62,423 nt of DNA. Source: Treponema sp. GTDB lineage: Bacteria; Spirochaetota; Spirochaetia; Treponematales; Treponemataceae. The stretch spans positions 1 through 62,423 of the forward strand of contig JAILLQ010000057.1 in assembly GCA_024693045.1 (NCBI GenBank), read 5' to 3'. A model generated the notes under the pieces. That model made no database searches, was not told the origin of the DNA, and saw only the letters and a program-made list of their open reading frames with translations. Of the stretch, positions 7,307 to 17,219 are shown one piece after another. The position numbers were made by a program, and so were the translations under genes. How positions within the stretch are numbered: position 1 is the stretch's first letter; each line of letters opens with the position of its first letter.

Positions 7307-10300
7307 TTATTTTACAAAGTTCAAGGGTACAACTTCTTCAAAACGCAGATAATACAGATAGCAATTTATATTTCCCGGATGAGGAAGGATATCTTTTGCC
7401 GCCTGTCGATAACAATCTTGCTGTGGTGCGTGAATTTGCGGATTGATTACTTTATCGGTTTTGTAGTCAACCAAGGTATAAGAGCCATCTTCATTTTCAA
7501 AAATCAAGTCAATAGAACCTCTAAAAAGGCTTTTTCCGTCGTAAAACTTGAATTCATATTCAGGGCGGAAGAAACGACCTTTTTTGATTGCATCAGAAAG
7601 TTTTTCGTAAAGTTCACTCTTTTTGAAGTTCTGGCACATGTTTACACAGATAGAAAGAACTTCTTTTGAATCTTCAGCACTTAGGTTCTTTAGCAACTTC
7701 TTTGCCGGCTCATATTTTTCGGGGTCAAAACCCATTGCCATTTTGCACAGATAATCATGAATCAAAGTTCCATAATCAGTCCATTGAAATTGATTTTCTG
7801 TAAGCTGATCCATATTTTCGGAATTAAATTTAATTTCTTCTGAAACTTCTTCCCTTTCGGAATCGGATGCATACTTTCTTACAATTTCTGTAAGGCGGTC
7901 ATAGAGATCTTTTTTTGTTGAAGTATAAGAGTCCTTTAATTCAACTTTTGTTTCAAGTTTACTAGGCTGGCAGCGTTTTAATCCGTGAATTTCAGAATCA
8001 AAAGGTTCCTGAATAACTATATTTTTTTGCAAATTTTCAATCACCCTTTCACGAATTAAATCAGTATTTTCCCTACCTCTAGAAATTTCCTTGTAAGTTA
8101 TAGGCTTAATTGCCTGATAGTCAAAAGGCGAATCTGAATTATATACCGCTTCATCAATTGCGTAATCATCTTTCTCTACTATATCAGGGTAGATTTTTTC
8201 TACCATAGTTTTAATCAGTCTGAATTTAATGCTCGAATTATCTTTTTTAACAAATTTGCCATAAATGTAAACATCCTTAACAGCGCGAGTAATTGCTACA
8301 TAAATCAGACGTCTGAATTCTGCAAGTTCCTTTTCTTCTTCATCATCCTTTTCATTTATTACAAAAAAGTTACTTTTCTTACTAGTAATGTTCAAAGAAA
8401 TACCAGTTTTTTCTGAAAAATAATATTTCGAAGAATCAGAATTCTTCTTAAATGAACTACAACCTAATATGAAAACATGATCAAACTGAAGTCCCTTACT
8501 TTTATGTACTGTCATAATTTGGATAGAATGATTTCTTTCTAATGGATAACTTACATTTGCTGCATCTATATCTGAGTCAGATTTGTTCATAGTTGTCTTT
8601 AGATTTGCAAGTTCGTCAACAAACCAGGAAAGATTTTTGCCGTCTTGTTCACACTTTCTGGCAAGTTCAAAAAGCATATCAAAATGTTCTGAACACAACT
8701 TCGCTTGAGCGGTAAGCATTGTTTCGTATTTATAGCCTCTTTCATTCCATAAATAAGAAAGCGTTTTAGTAATGTCCTGCTGAAGAAAATTTTTCTGATT
8801 ATCTTCAAAAAGTTTTCTAGCTGCAAGGAATTTATTAAAATCGTCCGAGTCCAAATCCGCCTGAATTTTTTCATCAAAAGCTTTGTTCAGAGGATTAAAA
8901 ACAAAAGCTTCCTGGTTGAATGCCCTAAAAGAAGTATCAATCAAATGAGCAAAAATAATTTCTACGGCATTTTCACTCAAACCGCAAAATGGTGAACAAA
9001 GATAAGAAGCAAAAGTTCTACTATCTGAAGGATAAACACAGAGACGCAAAAAATTATAGAAGTCGTTGATTACCCCTTCAGCGAAAATGTTTTTGAACTG
9101 GTCAACCTGGTATGGAATATCAAAAAGATTCAAATATCTGGTGATAATTTCCCGATTACCGCGAGAACGGTCGAGAATGGCAAAATTTTCCCACTTCCAT
9201 TCCGACTTAGGTTTTCCAGCGAATTCGCTGGATGCAATCTCATAAATTTTACTGGCAATGTCGTATGCAACCTGTTCATGTTTTGGAATATAAAAAGGAG
9301 ACATTTCCTTGTCGGCTTCCATTAATTTTTCATTTATAAAACGCATATGAATAGGAACATTTTCTTTTGTCAGATCGGGTAACTTATCTAGGCCATTTTT
9401 TTCCGCATCTTTTGTATAATGAGCCTCGTAATCAACTCTACTACTATCCTCATCTCCACTGATAAAAATTCCACAATCGTTTTTAAAGAACTCATTAAAA
9501 GCTTTTATAAGTTCAGGTGTTGAACGATAGTTATAGGTCATGAAAATCTTTTTATTCTCGCTGGTCAGTCTATTAAATACAGATACATCAGCATTACGGA
9601 ATTTGTAAATAGACTGTTTTTCATCACCTACAAAGAATAATTTTTCCGGATCCCTTTTATCTACAAGCAGGTCATGAAGAGACTCTGGATTTTTTGAATC
9701 CACTTTGATTTCGCACTGCCCTTCTCCTTCTTTAGACTCAAACTCCCCATTTCGCAAGGAAAGTAAATAAAGTAAATCGCGGTTCTTTGAGTTGTTATCT
9801 TGGAACTCATCAATCATGATTTTTTTAAAGGAATTCTTTTCGTTGTTTCGAATATCTTCATTTTCAAGAAGGATTTTTAGAGCCATTTCTGTAACATCTG
9901 TAAAAGTCAAAGAAGAAGAAATTCTCTTGTCCATATTTACTTGCGTTAAGAAAGAATCGTAAAATTCCATCATAGATTTGATTTCATGGTACTTTTCAAC
10001 AATAATAGAAATGGAATCAATTTCTTCGGCAAAATCAGTAGTTATTGATTTCAAAAGGGTATTTACATCCCTGATAGCTCCCTTCAACTTATAAACTTTT
10101 TTTGCATGAGCCAGAACCTGTGAAATCTGCTTTACAGATTCCATCACTGAAGAATAATTATCTTCAAAATCACTTTCCTTAATTTTTACCTGAGAAGATT
10201 GTATGTCTAAGGCTTTTTCAAGAAAATCCCTGAGCGCTGTTACCCAAACAGCTTTATCTGCACTATCTTTGTTTTTATGGCTTTCAAGTCCCTGCGAAAT

Positions 10301-11089
10301 AGTATTCAACAAATCAGCAAGGGAATAGCTTTTATTTTCGCAAATGATTTCATTCCAGCGTTGGCAAATTACCTGCTTTTGAAGCTGGAAATTATTAGAA
10401 AAATAGCCTTCTTCCGTAGCAATAGATGTATACTTGATAATCGGCTCTGCTAAAAGCTTCTCTGCAAATTCCTGAATTTTTCCTTCTTCTGCAAATTCTT
10501 TTACGCAGGCTTTATTTATATATTTAAGAACATACTTAAAAGCCATGTCTTTTATTCGTCGATTTGTATCGCTGGAACCAACGCTAAAATCTGGACTGAT
10601 TCCATAACGATTTGCACATTGACGAACGATGCTTCCACAATAAGAATCCAATGTCTGAATTCTCGCTTCTGTAAAATCCAAAAGAGCCTGTGCGGCCAGA
10701 GCCTTTTTGTCTTGAGTCAGGTCTTGTTCTGCTTCATGAAAGTGCAAAATCATAGCCTTATCTGGGTTTTCTACCCTTCGCTTTTCTTTTAGAAATTCAA
10801 TAACCTGCTCATCACTTTTTGGGCTGTATTCTGCAAAATATTTCAAAGTTGAATAAATTCGCTGATACATTTCAGAAGCAGCTTTATCGGTAAAAGTTAA
10901 GGTAAGAATTTCAGAAACTTTTATTTTTTTTGATATAACCAGCCAGGCAAATCTGGTTGCAAGAACCTGTGTTTTACCACTTCCGGCACCAGCTGCAATT
11001 ACTGAATTCTCATCTGCAAAACAAACTTTCTGCTGTGCAGGATCAAGAGCCCTTTCTATAATGCCAAGATATTTATACTGATTTTCCAT
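7307..11089 (-). CDS. addA: AddA-type helicase-nuclease subunit (UvrD-like)
   Basis: A 1260-residue superfamily-1 helicase fused to a C-terminal nuclease. Walker A AAGAGSGKT lies near residues 31-39. The DExx box is seen as IDEFQDNN, followed by VGDEKQSIYKFR, TYNYRSTPEL, MTVHKSKGLQFDHVF (motif V) and LIYVAITRA (motif VI). The PD-(D/E)XK nuclease is at the C-terminus (GSIDLIFENEDG, LVDYKTDK). With AddB it forms the RecBCD-like enzyme that processes double-strand breaks to load RecA. The start codon is 2 bases from the addB stop and has GAGGG as ribosome site. Length is typical. Confidence 0.93.
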   Translation of the reverse strand: MENQYKYLGIIERALDPAQQKVCFADENSVIAAGAGSGKTQVLATRFAWLVISKKIKVSEILTLTFTDKAASEMYQRIYSTLKYFAEYSPKSDEQVIEFLKEKRRVENPDKAMILHFHEAEQDLTQDKKALAAQALLDFTEARIQTLDSYCGSIVRQCANRYGISPDFSVGSSDTNRRIKDMAFKYVLKYINKACVKEFAEEGKIQEFAEKLLAEPIIKYTSIATEEGYFSNNFQLQKQVICQRWNEIICENKSYSLADLLNTISQGLESHKNKDSADKAVWVTALRDFLEKALDIQSSQVKIKESDFEDNYSSVMESVKQISQVLAHAKKVYKLKGAIRDVNTLLKSITTDFAEEIDSISIIVEKYHEIKSMMEFYDSFLTQVNMDKRISSSLTFTDVTEMALKILLENEDIRNNEKNSFKKIMIDEFQDNNSKNRDLLYLLSLRNGEFESKEGEGQCEIKVDSKNPESLHDLLVDKRDPEKLFFVGDEKQSIYKFRNADVSVFNRLTSENKKIFMTYNYRSTPELIKAFNEFFKNDCGIFISGDEDSSRVDYEAHYTKDAEKNGLDKLPDLTKENVPIHMRFINEKLMEADKEMSPFYIPKHEQVAYDIASKIYEIASSEFAGKPKSEWKWENFAILDRSRGNREIITRYLNLFDIPYQVDQFKNIFAEGVINDFYNFLRLCVYPSDSRTFASYLCSPFCGLSENAVEIIFAHLIDTSFRAFNQEAFVFNPLNKAFDEKIQADLDSDDFNKFLAARKLFEDNQKNFLQQDITKTLSYLWNERGYKYETMLTAQAKLCSEHFDMLFELARKCEQDGKNLSWFVDELANLKTTMNKSDSDIDAANVSYPLERNHSIQIMTVHKSKGLQFDHVFILGCSSFKKNSDSSKYYFSEKTGISLNITSKKSNFFVINEKDDEEEKELAEFRRLIYVAITRAVKDVYIYGKFVKKDNSSIKFRLIKTMVEKIYPDIVEKDDYAIDEAVYNSDSPFDYQAIKPITYKEISRGRENTDLIRERVIENLQKNIVIQEPFDSEIHGLKRCQPSKLETKVELKDSYTSTKKDLYDRLTEIVRKYASDSEREEVSEEIKFNSENMDQLTENQFQWTDYGTLIHDYLCKMAMGFDPEKYEPAKKLLKNLSAEDSKEVLSICVNMCQNFKKSELYEKLSDAIKKGRFFRPEYEFKFYDGKSLFRGSIDLIFENEDGSYTLVDYKTDKVINPQIHAPQQDCYRQAAKDILPHPGNINCYLYYLRFEEVVPLNFVK

Positions 11090-11091
11090 CT

Positions 11092-14000
11092 TTAGTCCCT
11101 CTTAGTCCTGATTTGCTTTCCTGCAAGAGAATATGTTGTACGACAAATGGTTTTAAAATTGCATTGTGCACAATTCTCGTAACTCTTTGTATTCATACGA
11201 TTTTTTACATCATCGTTTGTCTCTGGTGTATAATCTGCTTTCGGGTTAGAAACAATGTCGTTAAAAATCTTTGCATATTCATGGCAAACTTCAAGAGTTG
11301 GTATAAACTTTTCAAAAGGCATAACTGGGTCAGTTTTTTTTGTAGCATTCACTGTTTTTTCGTCAAAGACCATCCGAGCTTTACTAGCATCTTTTATTGG
11401 ATAAAAATATGAAGCTAGGATTTCATCACCCTTCTTACTAAGTATTCTACAATACAATGCCATCTGAAAATTTTTAAGAATTCCATTCTCTGCATCTACA
11501 CAGAATTCTTTTTCTTTTGGAATTGAACTTTCTGTGTTTTTATAGTCAATTAAAATATATTGTTTAGTGTCTGGGCTCTTTAAAAGACAGTCAATCTTTC
11601 CGTAGTATGAAAATTCTTCTTCTTCAGAAATGAAAGTTCCTTCAACGGCAGATACAATACAATTCCCAAGACCATTAATATTTTTAGGGATTTCTACAGA
11701 ATCGTCGACTGCATAAGGTAATAGAAAAACAGACAGAAAATCATAAATAGAACGGAAAACTTTTTCCTTTTGATTTAATAGAGTTTTGATTACCAAAGGA
11801 CTATCATGAAAATCATTACTGATGTGAAGAATCGCCTTTTCGACAACTCCTGGATTATCTTCGCTTCCATCTCCCAGCAATAAATTCAAAACTTCATCTG
11901 TACAATCTGATTCTGCATTTAATATAGAAGAATCTTCACTGATTTTCATAAATCTGCCGCTATCCTTATCATAAAATGGGAGCGGCTTATTCATATAGTT
12001 TTTAGCAAAGAGTTCCAAAACCTTGTGATGCAAATTCCCCATGTCATAAGGAGACATCAAATCTGTGTCCAAAGTGTCGGTATTTAAGCGAAGAAGCTGT
12101 GATAACATCCATTTTCGGGGACAAGGAAAAAATTTTTCCAAATCTCCGCGGGCAGAAATTTTGTTTTGGCTAAGACCTTTTTCTGAAACCGGAATATCTT
12201 TGCTTTTTAAAGATTCGTTTTTAGAAGTCACCAGCAAGTTTTTAATTTTATTCTGAATCTCACTACTTGTTCGATATATTCTATCAGGATTTATTGAACT
12301 ATCAATCCAAGTGGAAATTTCTTCATTTTGTCGTGAAGAAAGATTTGCCGAACTTTTAGCTCCATCTTCCAGCCATCTCCTTTCTGCAAGAATAAAATCA
12401 CTGTCATCCAAGTCAGCCTGTACATTTTCAAGATCCAAAAGGCTATGAGGAATAGCAAAACCAGAAAAAGTATTTTCAGCTGCTGAAAAATGTACAAAGG
12501 AATTATCTATTTCTTCTACATTTTTTGCGTAAAGTCGTAAAATAGTTTCTGTAGCATTATAAATCTTTTCATCATCAATAAATTTAAGTTTTCGCCTTTT
12601 TTCTGCACTCAAAAAGCTCAATGGTTTAAAAGGAACCTCTATATTTCGTTGTGAAGCGTCAATTACAAACTGATATTTAAAATAAGCACCTGCCGTAAGT
12701 TTATAAGGAAGAACTGAAACCCCTTGGCTGGCATTCTGCTTGGAATACATTTTTTTATCCAAAAGATTCAGATAAAATTGGAAAGGATTTTCCAAGCTAA
12801 GACGGGCATCTTTAAAATCTCTTTCTATTGAAATAAGTTCATCCAAATGGCTGATACAACGCCCCAAAATCTTGTTAGCATCTGAAGAAAAATCTTTTTC
12901 TTCTATGAAAGTCGTTTTAAAAGTATTCCAGGCAGAAAGAAGATTTTCAAAAGTGTGAGCTTCTTCCGAGAAAAAGCGCTTAACGCTGAGTTTTAATTTT
13001 CTGTAAAAACGCAAGAGAACCTTGTTTGTGGCAAAAGTTTTTCCAAGAGCTTCTTCCCAGATATCAACATTTCTACAATCTTGTCCGTCAAATTCTTCAT
13101 AGGAACAAATACATCGCATCCTGTTCCCTTCACGAACTAAAGCTTCCCGTAAATCCTTCAAGCCAAAAAGCTGAAAATCATCTTCCTGATCTGCGGCTTT
13201 CATGTTCAATTTAATTTTATCTTTCCAGGGAATACATTCATCTAAAACGAGGCTTCTTACAGAATCATAAGAAAAGTTTGAATTGTAACAGTCGTAAATT
13301 TCCCGGAAAATTCGTCCGGCAGAATTCTTAGTCAATGAAGTTCCTGCTCGGAAAATATAAGGAATTCCGTATTCTTCGAATTCTCGCTGAATATAAGGTC
13401 GATAGGTTTCAATGTCAGGAACCGAAAGAGTTATTTCTGTCCAATCGGCTTTACCGCTTTTTACCAAGTCAATTATTCGTAATCCAACCTGACGCAATTC
13501 CCGGCGGGAGTCCTTGTAAAAATAGGCTTTTGGTCTTTTTTCTTCTTTAGGTAAAATTATGGCAGTAATGTTATCCACATTTTCAAAGACATCAGCAAAA
13601 TCACTATAGTCAGCAAGTTGTTCCGGGTAAAATAAATAAAATTTGTATTTATCGTTGCTAAAATGTACATCTTCCACCCAAGCTGGTTCAAAAAGAGAAT
13701 TCTTTTCCAGAAAATCACAATACTTTTGATATAGAATTTCATAATCCTGATCTTCTTCATCAAGTTGGCCATATTCAGATTTATTTTCTTCCATTCGCTT
13801 TTTCCATAGTTTTAGCGATGGCAGATTTTTTTCCAACCAGTCTGCAAAGGAATAGGCTGTAGAAGCAAATTCGGGAGAGATAATCTTTTTAAAAAAAGGT
13901 GTTTCTGAGTTCTGACGAATTATATCGTAGACAAAAAGTTTTCTTAGAAGCGAAGGAACTGCAAGAGCATTCTCTTTTTCTGCAGATAAGAATTTTCCCT

Positions 14001-14184
14001 TAAAATCATCCCAGGCTATAAAACGTTCCATAGCAACTGATTTTACTGATGTGTGATTGTCGAGCACACACCATTCAGCCCAAGATTGGCAAACTATGTC
14101 AGTAGGAAAAACAAAAAATGAATTTTTATCGGCAATATTTTCCCTAAAAAATGATTCTATTGAGGCAAGTTCCAGTTTCTTCAT
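11092..14184 (-). CDS. addB: AddB-type nuclease subunit, PD-(D/E)XK with Fe-S ligands
   Basis: A 1030-residue partner of AddA. The N-terminal half is helicase-like but no Walker A lysine motif is visible at its start (FFVFPTDIVCQSW), so ATPase activity is doubtful. The C-terminal nuclease has GKIDCLLKSPD and ILIDYKNT. Cysteines are placed as in AddB iron-sulfur nucleases: one in FFPCPRKWML, then three in ENCAQCNFKTIC. It should contribute the second nuclease and Chi-site scanning. A TATGAT lies 6 nt before the ATG, hinting at an internal promoter, although the gene sits 12 bp behind the preceding gene. Confidence 0.87.
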   Translation of the reverse strand: MKKLELASIESFFRENIADKNSFFVFPTDIVCQSWAEWCVLDNHTSVKSVAMERFIAWDDFKGKFLSAEKENALAVPSLLRKLFVYDIIRQNSETPFFKKIISPEFASTAYSFADWLEKNLPSLKLWKKRMEENKSEYGQLDEEDQDYEILYQKYCDFLEKNSLFEPAWVEDVHFSNDKYKFYLFYPEQLADYSDFADVFENVDNITAIILPKEEKRPKAYFYKDSRRELRQVGLRIIDLVKSGKADWTEITLSVPDIETYRPYIQREFEEYGIPYIFRAGTSLTKNSAGRIFREIYDCYNSNFSYDSVRSLVLDECIPWKDKIKLNMKAADQEDDFQLFGLKDLREALVREGNRMRCICSYEEFDGQDCRNVDIWEEALGKTFATNKVLLRFYRKLKLSVKRFFSEEAHTFENLLSAWNTFKTTFIEEKDFSSDANKILGRCISHLDELISIERDFKDARLSLENPFQFYLNLLDKKMYSKQNASQGVSVLPYKLTAGAYFKYQFVIDASQRNIEVPFKPLSFLSAEKRRKLKFIDDEKIYNATETILRLYAKNVEEIDNSFVHFSAAENTFSGFAIPHSLLDLENVQADLDDSDFILAERRWLEDGAKSSANLSSRQNEEISTWIDSSINPDRIYRTSSEIQNKIKNLLVTSKNESLKSKDIPVSEKGLSQNKISARGDLEKFFPCPRKWMLSQLLRLNTDTLDTDLMSPYDMGNLHHKVLELFAKNYMNKPLPFYDKDSGRFMKISEDSSILNAESDCTDEVLNLLLGDGSEDNPGVVEKAILHISNDFHDSPLVIKTLLNQKEKVFRSIYDFLSVFLLPYAVDDSVEIPKNINGLGNCIVSAVEGTFISEEEEFSYYGKIDCLLKSPDTKQYILIDYKNTESSIPKEKEFCVDAENGILKNFQMALYCRILSKKGDEILASYFYPIKDASKARMVFDEKTVNATKKTDPVMPFEKFIPTLEVCHEYAKIFNDIVSNPKADYTPETNDDVKNRMNTKSYENCAQCNFKTICRTTYSLAGKQIRTKRD

Positions 14185-14196
14185 TCTCTAATCATA

Positions 14197-14775
14197 TCAT
14201 AAATCATTTATTTCAGTGACAAAATTTTCAGTAATTAAATGGATGATTGATTTTCCGTCTTTTTCAATGGTTAATGAAAAGTTTTGATTATTTGCTTCCA
14301 GATTCCATAGTACATTCTGACCTGCAAACTTTTTTTTAAGCAATGCCTTTATCATTTCGCCAGTAAGTTTTTGAACTTTTACAAGCTTTTCACGCTCAGT
14401 CTGCCAGGAATTCAGTTCCCTTTCATAGCCGGCAAATTCAGCAAGAAATTCCGTAATTTCAGGAATTGGATCAGAAAAAAACTTAGCATCTGCAACCTTA
14501 ACATAACCTGCGCCAGCTCTTTGCATAATAGAGCCCTTTACCTGCCCCTGAATAAAAAAGCGCATTTTTAATTCTGCATTCAAAGGTAGTTCCCAATCTG
14601 CACTATTAGAAGTTATTTTTAAAGTATTTTTTACAGTTGGGTGGAGGCGGCAGAAATTGTTTACTAATTCTTCTACATTCTGCATGTTCATTCTGTCACG
14701 CCCAAGAGCTTTCATGTTTTTTTTCTGCATTTCCGAAAATTTTTGTCTCCAGAATTCGCCGCTTTCTTCCTTCAT
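14197..14775 (-). CDS. hypothetical protein in addAB/moxR operon
   Basis: A 192-residue soluble protein with no recognised domain. The N-terminus is charged and helical (FWRQKFSEMQKKNMKAL). The middle has beta-rich segments (WELPLNAELKMRFFI), then a helical stretch (EITEFLAEFAGYERELNSWQ). There is no signal peptide or membrane span. AAGGAT upstream supports the ATG. It lies between the VWA gene (18 bp) and addB (12 bp), so it is probably co-translated with both and may bridge the two modules functionally; this is inference. Confidence 0.7.
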   Translation of the reverse strand: MKEESGEFWRQKFSEMQKKNMKALGRDRMNMQNVEELVNNFCRLHPTVKNTLKITSNSADWELPLNAELKMRFFIQGQVKGSIMQRAGAGYVKVADAKFFSDPIPEITEFLAEFAGYERELNSWQTEREKLVKVQKLTGEMIKALLKKKFAGQNVLWNLEANNQNFSLTIEKDGKSIIHLITENFVTEINDL

Positions 14776-14793
14776 ATTAAATATCCTTATATT

Positions 14794-16080
14794 TTAGAAT
14801 GGCAGATATGTTGCTTGATTCCCTTTTAAGTGAGAAATCCATTGTTTTGATTTTTCATAATCAATTCTGCTTGATAAAATCCAAAGTAGATTGGTTATCC
14901 CTGGCTTTATCGTTGGAACATTACCTTCTCCATCGGTAAATATGATAAGACCATTGTATTCTTTGTGCTCAGAATAAAAATCTATTGCCGGCTGAAAATT
15001 AGTTCCACCCCGCCCTTGAATTTCTTTTAAATCAATTTTCTTCTTAATTGTAATTGGTTTTGTATTTTTAAGATTAGTATCAAAAAAAATCAAATCAAGT
15101 TTTTCTATGCCATAAACAAAAAAATTATTGATTACATGGTAGAAATTGCTTAAAACCTCATCGCTGATTGAACCACTTACATCTACAGCGATTAAAATAT
15201 TAGTTTTTCTTTCCCACCGGCTTCCCATTGCTTTAAATCCAAAGCGACGATTAGGCTTCATACGGGTCAGATTACGGTTAGTGCTCAAAATATTCGCTCT
15301 GAAACGGCTTAAAATTTTCCTGTAATCCATTGAAAAATCGGCACTATCCTTTATTTCCCTAGAAAGGCCACCTCCAAGTCCACCCCAGCCTTGTTCTCTT
15401 TCTGCCTTTTGAATTTCGCTTTGAATTTCTGCCTGAATTTCCTGATCTTCTTCCCACAGTTCAGCCGCATCTTCTCCCGCTGCAAAAGTTTCAGCTGCAG
15501 AAGAATTTCCAGCATTTTCCCCTCCTCCTGCAGAAGTTTCCTTTACAAGAAAGTTAAGCCAGCGATACCACTGCTCAAAAGAAAGAGAATCAAGGGTTTC
15601 CAGCTCTCCTGTCTGGCGGTTAACATTCAGATTTTTTTGAAAAAATTTTTCTTCTTCGCTGCCCTTCCACTTTTCACCAAGAGGACAATCTAGAATCCTG
15701 AAACGCTGGCTCTGGCTTTTCAAAAATTCAAGGCCAGACAGAGGAACTTTGGACTTGTAAAATTGATTGATTGTAACATCGCTTGCGAGCAAAAGAATTC
15801 CCTTGTTTGCCTTGTAAGGCTGGCGGCTATAAGGGTGCTGCAACAAAATTCTATAGACTTCGATTTTTAAATACTCTTCCAAATCACTATCAGAAGCCTT
15901 TTCTAGCAGAAGGGGAGAAAATTCAATTCTTCTTTGTCCCGTACGCATTGGAATAGATAAAGCTTGATTTTCAATTAAAACATGAGTGCAAATCGTAGAA
16001 AAAAGCAGAGGTTCTGAGTAAAACCAGGACTGAGAAATTGATTTTAACTTCTTTTCGATTTCTTTAGGATTTTTCATCAC
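14794..16080 (-). CDS. VWA-like protein with DUF2201-type N-terminal domain
   Basis: A protein of about 428 residues. The C-terminal von Willebrand A-like domain carries a full MIDAS start (IAVDVSGSISDE, DxSxS) and a late FTDGEGN. The N-terminal region matches the putative metallopeptidase domain that accompanies MoxR ATPases (DUF2201). Its HExxH-like site appears degenerate (EVYRILLQHPYSR), so peptidase activity is unlikely. A long acidic linker (AAGEDAAELWEEDQEIQAEIQ) lies between. GTG (16080) and ATG (16077) are both possible starts. The gene is 3 bp behind the MoxR gene, its usual partner. Confidence 0.8.
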   Translation of the reverse strand: MMKNPKEIEKKLKSISQSWFYSEPLLFSTICTHVLIENQALSIPMRTGQRRIEFSPLLLEKASDSDLEEYLKIEVYRILLQHPYSRQPYKANKGILLLASDVTINQFYKSKVPLSGLEFLKSQSQRFRILDCPLGEKWKGSEEEKFFQKNLNVNRQTGELETLDSLSFEQWYRWLNFLVKETSAGGGENAGNSSAAETFAAGEDAAELWEEDQEIQAEIQSEIQKAEREQGWGGLGGGLSREIKDSADFSMDYRKILSRFRANILSTNRNLTRMKPNRRFGFKAMGSRWERKTNILIAVDVSGSISDEVLSNFYHVINNFFVYGIEKLDLIFFDTNLKNTKPITIKKKIDLKEIQGRGGTNFQPAIDFYSEHKEYNGLIIFTDGEGNVPTIKPGITNLLWILSSRIDYEKSKQWISHLKGNQATYLPF

Positions 16081-16083
16081 CGT

Positions 16084-17151
16084 CTAAGAATCCATTATGA
16101 AATCTGTCATTTTTCTGTATAAAGCCGGACTTTCTTTTGAAATAAAAACAAGAGTATCCGGAAAAGATTCTGCATTGCATAAATTTATAAAATGAGACTG
16201 CACTTCCCTCTGCTGATTTTGCCCTAGAAAATCAAAATATTCACAAATATTTTTTGAAACAAGCTTTTTTTCTTCTTCTTTTTCAAAGCCTTTTTCCATA
16301 AATTTAAATAAAGAAGTATTAACTGTTCCTAAAATCGGTACCGACAATTTCAAAAGTTTTCCGCTAACAGAAGAAAAATCACCACAAAGAATCTGGCTTG
16401 CAGAAGGAATGTCGTGTTCTTTTAAAAAACGGAAAAAACTGCTTGTTGCTCTGCTTCCAATTATTCCAGTCAAAATAGGCTTGTGCAAATCTGTAAGTTC
16501 GGAAAACTTTTTTATAACATCAGAAGTTCTTTCCCAGCTTCTTCGGTCCGGACTTCTTTCAAGATTTGCCGCGTCTTCATAAGAAGCATCACTATCCAAA
16601 AATTCAGGGTTTTCTCCAATAAAATCAATAATTCTAGAATCGATTCCACTCTTATTTGCCCAATCCAGCCAGTTTTCAACCGATGGAGCAAATTCGTAAA
16701 TATTGAATCGGCTTACTAAAGCCGGGTCTAAATCTGTAAGCTGATATTCGTTTCCGTTATTTACCGCAGAAATTATTCTACTGCCAAGAGGCAAGGCCTT
16801 TCCTGCAAGTTTGCGATTTAGCGTTAAATCCATAATTGTCTGCAAAACTTCTGGGCGTGCGCGGTTCAATTCATCTAAAAAGAGAACAACAGGTTTTCTA
16901 TCTGTAGGGAACCAGTAAGGTAAAAGAAAATCTGTTTTCCCTGTTTTTTCATCTTTTTCAGGAAGTCCTATTAAATCCCCTGGGTCAGACATTTGGCCCA
17001 GGAAAAGAGTAACTACTTTAAAACCTTTCCGGCTGTAATATTCTTCAAGAATGCGAGATTTTCCAATACCGTGCTTACCGACAAGCATTATGTTCTGTTC
17101 AGCAGGTGTGTTTTCTAGAATAAAATACAGTTCTTCTGTGTTTACGGTCAT
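16084..17151 (-). CDS. MoxR-family AAA+ ATPase
   Basis: A 355-residue AAA+ protein. Walker A is GKHGIGKSRI near residues 26-35. Walker B is VVLFLDELNRARPEVLQ, followed by the MoxR-type SRIISAVNNGNEYQLTDLDPALVSRFNIYEF (sensor and arginine region). MoxR ATPases act with VWA proteins as chaperone-like remodelers of protein or metal complexes. The VWA partner follows after 3 bp, and the operon continues into addB-addA. GAGGATT precedes the ATG. A perfect 9-bp inverted repeat sits just upstream (17161-17180). Confidence 0.87.
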   Translation of the reverse strand: MTVNTEELYFILENTPAEQNIMLVGKHGIGKSRILEEYYSRKGFKVVTLFLGQMSDPGDLIGLPEKDEKTGKTDFLLPYWFPTDRKPVVLFLDELNRARPEVLQTIMDLTLNRKLAGKALPLGSRIISAVNNGNEYQLTDLDPALVSRFNIYEFAPSVENWLDWANKSGIDSRIIDFIGENPEFLDSDASYEDAANLERSPDRRSWERTSDVIKKFSELTDLHKPILTGIIGSRATSSFFRFLKEHDIPSASQILCGDFSSVSGKLLKLSVPILGTVNTSLFKFMEKGFEKEEEKKLVSKNICEYFDFLGQNQQREVQSHFINLCNAESFPDTLVFISKESPALYRKMTDFIMDS

Positions 17152-17160
17152 GGAATCCTC

Positions 17161-17180
17161 TTATTTATAAATATAAATAA
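17161..17180. promoter_or_regulatory. AT-only inverted repeat before moxR operon
   Basis: TTATTTATA and TATAAATAA are perfect inverted copies with a 2-base spacer. The element lies about 10 bases upstream of the moxR start on the minus strand and just past the HD-GYP gene's stop. It may be an operator or promoter AT element; there is no GC stem for a terminator. Confidence 0.35.
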
Positions 17181-17219
17181 GTTTACCGTAAATCCGAGTA
17201 AATGAAAATGCAGAGAAAA

